Assembly: GCA_023415495.1 (NCBI GenBank)
Contig: JAEZKK010000002.1
Coordinates: 1-7,082, forward strand
DNA: 7,082 nucleotides
Origin: Bacteroidota bacterium
GTDB lineage: Bacteria; Bacteroidota; Bacteroidia; Bacteroidales; P3
Direction of reading: 5' to 3'
Position numbers and translations under genes: made by a program. The notes beneath the pieces are model-generated. The model saw only the letters and a program-made list of their open reading frames with translations, was not told the DNA's origin and ran no database searches. Positions 1 to 5,173 of the stretch are shown in pieces. The number at the start of each line of letters is the position of its first letter. Position 1 is the first letter of the stretch.

Positions 1-457
1 TCATCATTACTCTTGCCGCAACTTCGGAAGCCGCTTTCTCTTGTTCTTCTGCGCCTTCAACATACTCCTTGATAATTTTTAGGACAGTGTCAATGCAATT
101 GCTTACAGAAATGGCGGCAGATTGAATCTCGAAAATCTTGCACTCTAACGCCTTGAAATAAACCACATAAAATGTTGCTTCCCAGCTTGTTGGATCTTCA
201 ACAAGAATCATATCGTAATATTTAGCCGCATTTTCACCATTATTATCATCTTTAGCACGGCGTGCTATTTGATAGAGGTTCTTCAGTTTGTCTGAGCTAT
301 CAACCTTAACGGTACCAGTAACATCGACGGTACCCTCAATCATCATTTTCTTTGCTTCTTCGACTGAGTACTGTGTTCCGCAATTTTGGCAGACATACAT
401 ACCTTCCTGCTTTATCAGATTATTACTACCGCACATTTCGCAAGTCAATCTTTTCAT
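1..457 (-). CDS. Zinc-ribbon protein with TPR-like helices, 3'-truncated by window edge
   Basis: The reading frame is open from an ATG at 457-455 to the left edge, giving 152 residues with no stop, so the C-terminus is missing. The N-terminus has a four-cysteine zinc ribbon, Cys6-x2-Cys9 and Cys23-x2-Cys26 (CEMCG and CQNCG). A short beta-rich EGTVDVTGTVKVD stretch follows, then helical sequence with a TPR-like look (YQIARRAKDDN to YYDMILVEDP). Proteins with this ribbon-plus-helices layout are common and mostly uncharacterised in Firmicutes; I recognise the general type, not a function. The start at 457 is preceded by GGAGG with a 9-nt spacer. An in-frame ATG at 466-464 abuts the GGAGG and is unlikely to be used. 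It is transcribed away from the amidoligase block, with about 430 bp between them. No signal peptide is visible, so it is probably cytoplasmic. Confidence is high that it is a gene and low on its role. Confidence 0.85.
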   Translation of the reverse strand, partial: MKRLTCEMCGSNNLIKQEGMYVCQNCGTQYSVEEAKKMMIEGTVDVTGTVKVDSSDKLKNLYQIARRAKDDNNGENAAKYYDMILVEDPTSWEATFYVVYFKALECKIFEIQSAAISVSNCIDTVLKIIKEYVEGAEEQEKAASEVAARVMM

Positions 458-773
458 ATTGCTCATCCTCCATTTGTATGTTTCCCCTTAGGCAGTTGCC
501 AGCTAAACATGAATTGTACAATGCGAAGAAACGACTAATTCTATTATTACTCATCGATAATCAACTGGATTCAACAAACAATTAAAATTAAGCTTTCGTC
601 ATGTTTTGTATGAGTTTGATGAATTTCCCATAATCACAAACATTTAACTATATATAGATGGAATTGTCAAGCAGAGCAACAGTATTTTGTATATATATTG
701 GTATTAAAGGCCGAAGAGGATTTCAAGTCTCAGCGCATCCGAGCATCTTGTTGATATTCGCTTTCGTATAACT
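458..773. other. AT-rich intergenic gap, no gene seen
   Basis: Divergent intergenic DNA between the minus-strand zinc-ribbon gene and the plus-strand amidoligase leader. Open frames that enter it from 288 and 352 are antisense shadows of the zinc-ribbon gene. It must hold the promoter of that gene, and TTGATT and TAGAAT-like words occur around 540-565 on the minus strand, but their 15-nt spacing is poor. On the plus strand a TTGTCA at about 667 is followed by a TATATATA tract near 690 at a spacing too long for a good sigma-A promoter. No RNA gene, terminator with a T-run or mobile-element end was found. Confidence 0.5.
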
Positions 774-867
774 GTGACGATCAGGACACACATCTATAAG
801 GGAAAGAACGCGAAAACAACAAGGAAAGAACGTGGCTTTTCACCCCCTCCGAAGGTAATATACACAC
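774..867 (+). promoter_or_regulatory. Leader copy A upstream of the amidoligase gene
   Basis: This 94-bp stretch aligns without gaps to 1797-1890 with 63 identical positions. Conserved blocks are GTGACGAT (774-781), GAACG (806-810), GGAAAGAACGTGGCT (823-837) and TAATATACA (856-864). Inside this copy GGAAAGAACG occurs twice, at 801-810 and 823-832, a 22-bp period or two helical turns. That is the usual geometry of a tandem activator or response-regulator site. TAATAT at 856-861 resembles a -10 element, but the hexamer 17 bp upstream (TGGCTT, 833-838) is a poor -35, which would fit an activator-dependent or alternative-sigma promoter. The repeat is observed; the regulatory role is inferred. Confidence 0.6.
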
Positions 868-883
868 ACCAAAACGGAGGGGG
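843..883 (+). promoter_or_regulatory. Inverted repeat that covers the amidoligase ribosome binding site
   Basis: CCCCCTCCG at 843-851 and CGGAGGGGG at 875-883 are perfect complements (9 bp, mostly GC) separated by 23 nt. The right arm contains the Shine-Dalgarno sequence GGAGGGGG, 8 nt before the ATG at 892. In an RNA starting upstream of 843 this hairpin would hide the ribosome binding site. If transcription instead starts from the TAATAT at 856-861, the left arm is not in the RNA and the palindrome could be a DNA operator around the -10 region. Leader copy B lacks the CCCCCTCCG arm, so this layer of control appears specific to the amidoligase. Confidence 0.6.
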
Positions 884-891
884 CACACACC

Positions 892-1770
892 ATGAAAAAC
901 CAGCGCTTCGGTATCGAGATCGAACTAACCGGCATCACCCGTGAGGCTGCATCGAAAATCATCGCTTCCTACTTCGGGACAAGTGCCAAACATGAAGGCG
1001 GTTCTTATCAGGTATGGAGCGCAAAAGACCGTCAAGGTCGGACATGGAAAGCGATGCATGATGCCTCCATCAGCCCAAGACTTCAAAATGGGCAGATCGC
1101 TAGCCGTGAATATGCTTGCGAAATCGTGTCCCCGATCCTCAATTACGAGGACATCGAGTCTCTGCAGGAAATCGTGCGGCTGCTTCGCAAAGCTGGTGCC
1201 ATTGCCAACGAAAGCTGCGGGATTCATGTTCATGTGGATGCGGCTCCCTTCACGGCCAAGCAGCTGCGCAACTTGGCGAACCTGTTTGCTAGCCGGGAGC
1301 AAATGATTGCTCATGCATTGGACATCAAGGCCAGCCGCCAGCGCTACTGCCAATTCTCCGAATCTCGCTTCATGGAGCGCATTAACCAGCAGAAGGCTCC
1401 TACCATGGATTCCTTTGCCGCTACTTGGTACAACGGGAACGACGAGCGGCTTATCCACTACAGCTCCACCCGGTACCGGATGCTCAACTTCCACAGCACT
1501 TTCTCCAAAGGCACTGTTGAATTCCGCTGCTTCAACGGAACCACCCATGCTGGTGCGATCAAGTCCTACATCCAGTTTTGCCTGGCGGTGACCCTTCAAG
1601 CGCTGACCCAGCGCAGCGCCACCTACCGCCCGGTGATCACCGATAATGAGAAATATGCTTTCCGCTGCTGGCTGCTCCGGCTGGGCCTCATAGGAGATGA
1701 GTTCAAAACCGCGAGGTTTCACCTCATGAAGCACCTGGAAGGAAACAGCGCTTGGAGGCATGTGGCTTAA
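892..1770 (+). CDS. Amidoligase family protein (Amidoligase_2, COOH-NH2 ligase)
   Basis: A 292-residue protein of the Amidoligase_2 family, ATP-dependent carboxylate-amine ligases distantly related to glutamate-cysteine ligase and glutamine synthetase. Family landmarks are in the expected order: an N-terminal strand with paired glutamates (FGIEIELTG, Glu9 and Glu11), Asp57 in WKAMHDASI, Glu77 in ACEIVSP, the metal/substrate motif CGIHVHVD (109-116, His112, His114, Asp116), YRMLNF (195-200) and the C-terminal strand TVEFRCFNGTTHAG (208-221, Glu210 and Arg212). It appears full length and cytoplasmic, without signal peptide or membrane segment. The start is fixed by GGAGGGGG at 876-883, which lies within an inverted repeat. 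It is the first gene of the plus-strand block with a 51-residue protein and a gamma-glutamylcyclotransferase-like gene. Sampled GC is 33/60 and 37/60, well above the minus-strand genes. The family is firm; the acceptor and donor it joins are unknown. Confidence 0.9.
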   Translation: MKNQRFGIEIELTGITREAASKIIASYFGTSAKHEGGSYQVWSAKDRQGRTWKAMHDASISPRLQNGQIASREYACEIVSPILNYEDIESLQEIVRLLRKAGAIANESCGIHVHVDAAPFTAKQLRNLANLFASREQMIAHALDIKASRQRYCQFSESRFMERINQQKAPTMDSFAATWYNGNDERLIHYSSTRYRMLNFHSTFSKGTVEFRCFNGTTHAGAIKSYIQFCLAVTLQALTQRSATYRPVITDNEKYAFRCWLLRLGLIGDEFKTARFHLMKHLEGNSAWRHVA

Positions 1771-1784
1771 CCGCCACGCCTCCA
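1753..1784 (+). other. Hairpin spanning the amidoligase stop codon
   Basis: TGGAGGC (1753-1759) pairs with GCCTCCA (1778-1784), and GTGGC (1762-1766) with GCCAC (1773-1777), giving a 12-bp stem with a 2-nt bulge and a TTAACC loop that holds the stop codon. There is no T-run after it, so it is not a standard intrinsic terminator. It could protect an mRNA 3' end or reduce read-through ahead of leader copy B. Confidence 0.5.
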
Positions 1785-1796
1785 GGGCCAGTAATC

Positions 1797-1890
1797 GTGA
1801 CGATACAGACGCAATTACATACGCAAATGAACGTAGAATCAACCCGGAAAGAACGTGGCTATATCCTAATGCCAGAGTTAATATACAGAC
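1797..1890 (+). promoter_or_regulatory. Leader copy B upstream of the 51-residue protein gene
   Basis: Diverged duplicate of the amidoligase leader, 63 of 94 positions identical with no gaps. GTGACGAT (1797-1804), GGAAAGAACGTGGCT (1846-1860) and TAATATACA (1879-1887) keep exactly the spacing seen in copy A. The upstream half-site is decayed (CAAATGAACG at 1824-1833 against GGGAAAGAACG in copy A) but remains 22 bp from the intact one. The best conserved parts are the repeat site and the -10-like box, as expected of a regulator site plus promoter rather than of a coding duplication. Confidence 0.6.
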
Positions 1891-1926
1891 GTTCTAGGGG
1901 ACACAAAAACCAAGGAGGTCAAGAAA

Positions 1927-2082
1927 ATGATGTGTTTCAGAATCTACTACAGGCTGAGTGGGGTCATTGAAAAACGGAGCCGCATGGCCACGGTTCAGGC
2001 ATCCAGCTTCGATGATGCCATCGAGGTTTTTGGTCAGAAGGTTGGGTGTGGAATGAACATCATCGCAGTGTTCAGGGGTTAA
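1927..2082 (+). CDS. Small protein of 51 residues, unknown function
   Basis: ATG at 1927 is preceded by AAGGAGG (1912-1918) at an 8-nt spacing, an excellent ribosome binding site, and the frame closes with TAA at 2080-2082. The protein begins MMCFRIYYRLSG and ends NIIAVFRG. Its pattern, strand (CFRIYYRLSG), strand (RMATVQA), helix (SFDDAIEVFGQKVG), strand (NIIAVFRG), suggests a compact beta-beta-alpha-beta domain. Small proteins with a SFDDAIEVF-like helix are frequent in phages and conjugative elements, but I do not recognise this one. It has its own copy of the leader found before the amidoligase, so the two are probably co-induced, and the cyclotransferase-like gene starts 55 bp later. The C-terminal Arg-Gly is notable next to an amidoligase. 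It could be a regulator, an inhibitor or a substrate; nothing decides between these. The second Met codon, at 1930, is an alternative start. Confidence 0.7.
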   Translation: MMCFRIYYRLSGVIEKRSRMATVQASSFDDAIEVFGQKVGCGMNIIAVFRG

Positions 2083-2137
2083 GGATACGACAAATTATGC
2101 GCTGTGCTATCGGCATTACGGGCAAAGGGAGGTACAC

Positions 2138-2623
2138 ATGAAACTCTATGCGGCTTATGGTTCCAACATCAACCTGGAGCAGATGGCTCATCGGTGCCCG
2201 GACGCAGTGGTCGTCGGGAAGGGATACCTACACAATTATGAACTGGCATTCCAGGGTACCCATGGGAATGGGGTGGCCACGGTGAAGCCCAAACGAGGCC
2301 GCAGGGTGCCCATCCTGCTCTGGTCGATCAGTGAGAATGATGAACAGGCGCTTGATATTTACGAAGGTTGGCCACGATTGTATCGTAAAGAGGTACTGCC
2401 AATTTCGGTGACAGAGTGGTTGGAGAATCAATCCCTCGATATACATGCACCCGGTGACACATTGGATGTAATGGTTTATGTGATGAATATCGGAGAGCCG
2501 AGTTCCCCCAGCCAACCATATTATCGCTGTATTATGAGTGGTTATCACACAGTCGGATTTCACCCTCGTTACCTTGAGATCGCGGCCAGGTCGGCGATGG
2601 ATGCCGCTGTACAATACGAATAA
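2138..2623 (+). CDS. Gamma-glutamylcyclotransferase / AIG2-like protein
   Basis: A 161-residue protein of the gamma-glutamylcyclotransferase (GGCT/AIG2-like) superfamily, whose members release 5-oxoproline from gamma-glutamyl amides or amines. The substrate-binding turn YGSN is at residues 7-10 after the first strand (MKLYAAYGSN). The probable catalytic acid is Glu76 in LDIYEGWPRLYRK, followed by the usual Tyr-Arg and a later strand (LDVMVYVM, 109-116). Length and motif spacing are normal for a bacterial single-domain member. The ribosome binding site GGGAGG lies 5-6 nt before the ATG. Its placement after an amidoligase suggests that it hydrolyses or rearranges the amide made by that enzyme, or processes a gamma-glutamyl intermediate. 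That link is inferred from context. The exact substrate is unknown; confidence in the family is high. Confidence 0.88.
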   Translation: MKLYAAYGSNINLEQMAHRCPDAVVVGKGYLHNYELAFQGTHGNGVATVKPKRGRRVPILLWSISENDEQALDIYEGWPRLYRKEVLPISVTEWLENQSLDIHAPGDTLDVMVYVMNIGEPSSPSQPYYRCIMSGYHTVGFHPRYLEIAARSAMDAAVQYE

Positions 2624-2626
2624 AAA

Positions 2627-2667
2627 CTGGTATATTATTAACGGTATTCTGCAAAACATTATACCAG
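2627..2667 (+). other. AT-rich inverted repeat after the cyclotransferase-like gene
   Basis: CTGGTATA (2627-2634) and TATACCAG (2660-2667) are perfect 8-bp complements around a 25-nt AT-rich loop, starting 4 nt after the stop codon. There is no T-run, so termination is doubtful. It lies between the cyclotransferase-like gene and the next gene and could be an operator. Confidence 0.35.
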
Positions 2668-2739
2668 CCTATGTGATCAGCCCTCCTTAAAAGGTGCTCT
2701 ACATATAGCTGAAGATATACTAAAGGGAAGGTGATCGGA

Positions 2740-2997
2740 ATGGAAAAAGTAAAAAACCTGATTCTGCATATAGGCGGGGAAACCTTTCTACTGGCGGCCC
2801 CACAGTTGACGAGGTCACAGATCCTGGATATCGAAAGTCTGGCGGAAGGCGCTATCGATGATTATTACAATGAATTGTCGGATATGAGCTCCTATCAGCT
2901 CTGTGGCTGGTTCCAGGACAAGGTCAAGCAGCTATATCAAATCGAGCTTGTAAATGTGTCCATAGATTATGAGTTTAAGATAAGGGAAAATGTATGA
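2740..2997 (+). CDS. 85-residue protein of unknown function
   Basis: I prefer the ATG at 2740 (MEKVKNLILHIGGE) to the in-frame GTG at 2731. The sequence before it, GGGAAGGTGATC, is a close match to the 16S anti-SD complement, and the GTG would lie inside that ribosome binding site. The protein starts with a strand (KNLILHIGGETFLLA). A helical middle rich in acidic and tyrosine residues follows (SQILDIESLAEGAIDDYYNELSD), then a helix containing CGWFQDKVKQLYQ and a final strand (VNVSIDYEFKI). There is no signal peptide, cysteine cluster or catalytic motif, and no family is recognised. It is last in the plus-strand block, 116 bp after the cyclotransferase-like gene, and is followed at once by an intrinsic terminator. 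A small cytoplasmic accessory protein is the most that can be said. Confidence 0.7.
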   Translation: MEKVKNLILHIGGETFLLAAPQLTRSQILDIESLAEGAIDDYYNELSDMSSYQLCGWFQDKVKQLYQIELVNVSIDYEFKIRENV

Positions 2998-3001
2998 CTA
3001 A

Positions 3002-3032
3002 TGGGCTGCGCTACCAACGCAGCCCACTTTTT
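3002..3032 (+). terminator. Rho-independent terminator closing the plus-strand block
   Basis: A perfect 9-bp GC-rich stem TGGGCTGCG (3002-3010) / CGCAGCCCA (3018-3026) with a CTACCAA loop is followed by TTTTT at 3028-3032. It lies 4 bp after the 85-residue gene. In the opposite direction the hairpin is followed by a poor T-tract, so it may only weakly stop transcription from the convergent nuclease gene, which ends at 3047. Confidence 0.92.
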
Positions 3033-3046
3033 ATGTATCGGATCGT

Positions 3047-4225
3047 TTATATGCGGTATTCAGATATATCTATGTATTTGTGCTCTGGAACTGATACAAA
3101 AAGCCTATACTTTCCGTCAGTTTCTCTAAATATTATCACATGCCAATAACACTTGCCGTTTTTTCTTTCAGTTTTGTTCATATTGTCTCTCAGCTTATCA
3201 ATGAACTCAAATGGGATTAGGACTATTCCTTCATCATTATCGCAGCCAAAAGCAATGTATTTCTTTTTATAGGTTGCCAGATTTGTCGCGAAGTAAGAGT
3301 GATATCCATACCAGAACTTCTGTCTTTTTCCTGCTTGGTACGCTTTTGATATGCAAACAATGATACCTGCATCCATGTTGCTTGATCCGTAAAGGATCCT
3401 CCCCTTCTTCAGGAGTTGGTAACCTAGATGCTTCGAAGCTGCCTGAATACATTTGCTATATAACTGTGTATAATCCTTTGCAACATAGGGTTTAAGAAAA
3501 GCACCTTCTGTTTTATCCTCATCATCGTCTTCTGCATCAAGTTCGCTATCCTCGGATGTTAAGAAAAGAAGGCTTATCAGTTTGTCAACGCATGTATATT
3601 CTTGGGGTTTAAGCACTTCGTATATCAAGCTCATCGACCTGCTGTCATTCATCGATTCCTTGATCTGTAGCAATCTGATTAATGAATCGATACTGATGAG
3701 CCTAATTTCCCATGCAAATTTCGATCCTCTAATCTGCGCTTCGAGCTCTCCGGTGTCATATCTTCCTGCAACAATTAAGATAGAACAATTGTCATCGTTT
3801 GTCTTTCCTTCAGCTACCAATTTTTTCTTGTAGTCTTTTAAGGTTTGCAGTGATAAGCGATATGCATCAGTGGTTTTTGATTCAATAACTATATAATGTC
3901 CATCTGGTGTTTCCCATAGACCATCAAATCCATTCTGGCCATGAACACCTCTATAACGGCCATTCTGAACTTTGAATCCAAGTCGAGAGCCTATCTCATT
4001 TACAAGGTCTTGCAGTACAAACCCGCCATTTTCGATTTTTTCGCTCAGGCATTCATCGATATAGCAACGGATATATTCAGATGAGATTCTAGAGAAATAA
4101 TTCCGAAGTTGTTCTGCCGTATCGGGATGTGTTATATTACCATCCCCAGCCCAACTGATGATTTGCTTTAGCTTTTTACTCAAGACATCGTCCGGATTGT
4201 TTTCCCAGTACCCTACCAAATTCAT
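3047..4225 (-). CDS. Putative PD-(D/E)XK nuclease associated with the R-M operon
   Basis: A 392-residue protein with an N-terminal helical segment (about 1-65) and a PD-(D/E)XK nuclease-like core. Asp101 lies in GQNGFDGLWE, and Glu115 and Lys117 in YIVIESKTTDAYR, followed by a helix (LSLQTLKDYKKKL) and a strand (CSILIVAGRYDTGELEAQIRG). This matches the D-x(13)-E-x-K spacing of the fold. An acidic linker at about 224-240 (rich in Asp/Glu) leads to a C-terminal domain of about 145 residues with aromatic motifs (FWYGYHSYF, YWHVIIF) that I cannot assign; DNA or modified-base recognition is only a guess. AGGAGG lies 9 nt before the ATG. It is the third gene of the restriction-modification operon, 93 bp after the NgoMIV-like gene with no clear promoter in the gap. 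It could be a second restriction enzyme, a modification-dependent nuclease or a repair helper. Confidence in the nuclease fold is moderate to good. Confidence 0.78.
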   Translation of the reverse strand: MNLVGYWENNPDDVLSKKLKQIISWAGDGNITHPDTAEQLRNYFSRISSEYIRCYIDECLSEKIENGGFVLQDLVNEIGSRLGFKVQNGRYRGVHGQNGFDGLWETPDGHYIVIESKTTDAYRLSLQTLKDYKKKLVAEGKTNDDNCSILIVAGRYDTGELEAQIRGSKFAWEIRLISIDSLIRLLQIKESMNDSRSMSLIYEVLKPQEYTCVDKLISLLFLTSEDSELDAEDDDEDKTEGAFLKPYVAKDYTQLYSKCIQAASKHLGYQLLKKGRILYGSSNMDAGIIVCISKAYQAGKRQKFWYGYHSYFATNLATYKKKYIAFGCDNDEGIVLIPFEFIDKLRDNMNKTERKNGKCYWHVIIFRETDGKYRLFVSVPEHKYIDISEYRI

Positions 4226-4318
4226 CTGTGTATTCCTCCTGTTTCCTTCTGGAAAGACGACGAGAAAATCAACAAACCAAAAGACGCCGGAGATATTACA
4301 ACAAGAAAGAATACAGAA

Positions 4319-5173
4319 TCAGATGGACAGATCCAAGGGTAAGTCTGATACATCTTTCAGCCGTTTACCATCAATGAGTACATGAAGCATATCAATTGCA
4401 TCATCTGCTTTTGCATCTTTTACCGCATCAAGAAGCTCATACAAGGCAAAATGATAAACACAATCGATATCGCCTGTACCCAAGGCAATAGAGGCCAACC
4501 GGGATGGAAGGGGTTCACCAGTAACAACAACAATATGAGGCAGATGCCCTTTTCGGTTCCGAATGAGATTAAGAGCCTCTGTTCTGCTATTTTGAGCTCT
4601 ATCACTTCTTATAGTCCATTTTGATGAAATGCTTGCATGAAGTATAGGCTTACCACCATTGCTCTTTCTTAAGTCGGCGGCTTTACATACATTTTCGTCT
4701 ATTAGCATTTCATCGGCATTGATCTCGTTATCCTCGTATAGGTTTCGGTAGATAATTACATCTGGAGCGACCATATAGTCATTACCTAGCGCAGCAGCCA
4801 ACTGGTTGTTTGTTTTTGTGAGCTCAGCCAGATAAGCTAGATGTTCATATTGTGCGAAGTCTGAAGTCTTTATGGGGCTGCGATTTCCAAGTTTCATGAT
4901 ATTCCATGTCCCAGGACGCAAATTTTGTAGATGCGTAAATGTTTCGGTTAAGAAAGACATATTGCATTCTTCAAACTTGTTCCCACTACTCTGAGCTTGA
5001 ACACGCACACCAGTCTCAGCAATAAGCCTATCAGTTATTCCTTTAGCAATGCGTACTGAGAGAACATTGTCTTTATCTGCATTTGAAGGAATACCATATT
5101 CATTGACTGTCAGTATGCTACTCAATAAACGCTGATGATACGCTTTTCTTGAACTAACAATCAATGCATCCAT
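4319..5173 (-). CDS. NgoMIV-type type II restriction endonuclease (predicted GCCGGC/CCGG-core)
   Basis: A 284-residue enzyme that cuts unmethylated DNA; NgoMIV itself is 286 residues, acts as a tetramer and cuts G^CCGGC. The functional residues line up with those I recall for NgoMIV at a constant offset of two: Glu68 (E70), Asp138 in APDVII (D140), Ser183 and Lys185 in SISSK (S185, K187), and Glu199 in RTEAL (E201). These form the split PD...SxK...E active site of the Cfr10I/Bse634I/NgoMIV group. Arg189, Asp191 and Arg192 of the RSDR motif match the residues that read the CCGG core. The start at 5173 has AAAGGAG 10 nt upstream and overlaps the methyltransferase 3' end by 20 bp in another frame, so translation may be coupled. 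No GCCGGC was found in the window by eye, as expected near such a gene but not informative in 7 kb. The family assignment is strong; the outer base pair of the site is less certain. Confidence 0.92.
   Translation of the reverse strand: MDALIVSSRKAYHQRLLSSILTVNEYGIPSNADKDNVLSVRIAKGITDRLIAETGVRVQAQSSGNKFEECNMSFLTETFTHLQNLRPGTWNIMKLGNRSPIKTSDFAQYEHLAYLAELTKTNNQLAAALGNDYMVAPDVIIYRNLYEDNEINADEMLIDENVCKAADLRKSNGGKPILHASISSKWTIRSDRAQNSRTEALNLIRNRKGHLPHIVVVTGEPLPSRLASIALGTGDIDCVYHFALYELLDAVKDAKADDAIDMLHVLIDGKRLKDVSDLPLDLSI

Noticed and set aside
925..1842. Long minus-strand open frame of 305 codons, longer than the amidoligase itself
   Set aside because: It is antisense to the amidoligase, whose product has clear family motifs and a strong ribosome binding site. 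The antisense product matches nothing I know and its openness follows from the GC-rich codon use of the sense gene.
801..1860. GGAAAGAACG repeats as a possible CRISPR array
   Set aside because: Only three good copies, 10-15 bp long, lying in two promoter-like leaders with a gene between them. There is no regular repeat-spacer structure and no cas gene.
1752..1970. 72-codon plus-strand frame across the leader of the 51-residue gene
   Set aside because: It starts at a TTG inside the amidoligase, lacks a ribosome binding site and runs through the duplicated leader and into the 51-residue gene in another frame.
2228..2659. 143-codon minus-strand frame opposite the cyclotransferase-like gene
   Set aside because: Shadow of a gene with a recognisable YGSN motif and catalytic glutamate; no ribosome binding site seen.
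2716..2721. TATACT as a -10 box for the 85-residue gene
   Set aside because: It lies only 1-2 nt from the ribosome binding site and has no -35-like hexamer at the right distance, so a transcript from it would lose its Shine-Dalgarno sequence.
3582..3833. 83-codon plus-strand frame inside the nuclease gene
   Set aside because: Antisense shadow of the 392-residue nuclease gene with no ribosome binding site or recognisable product.
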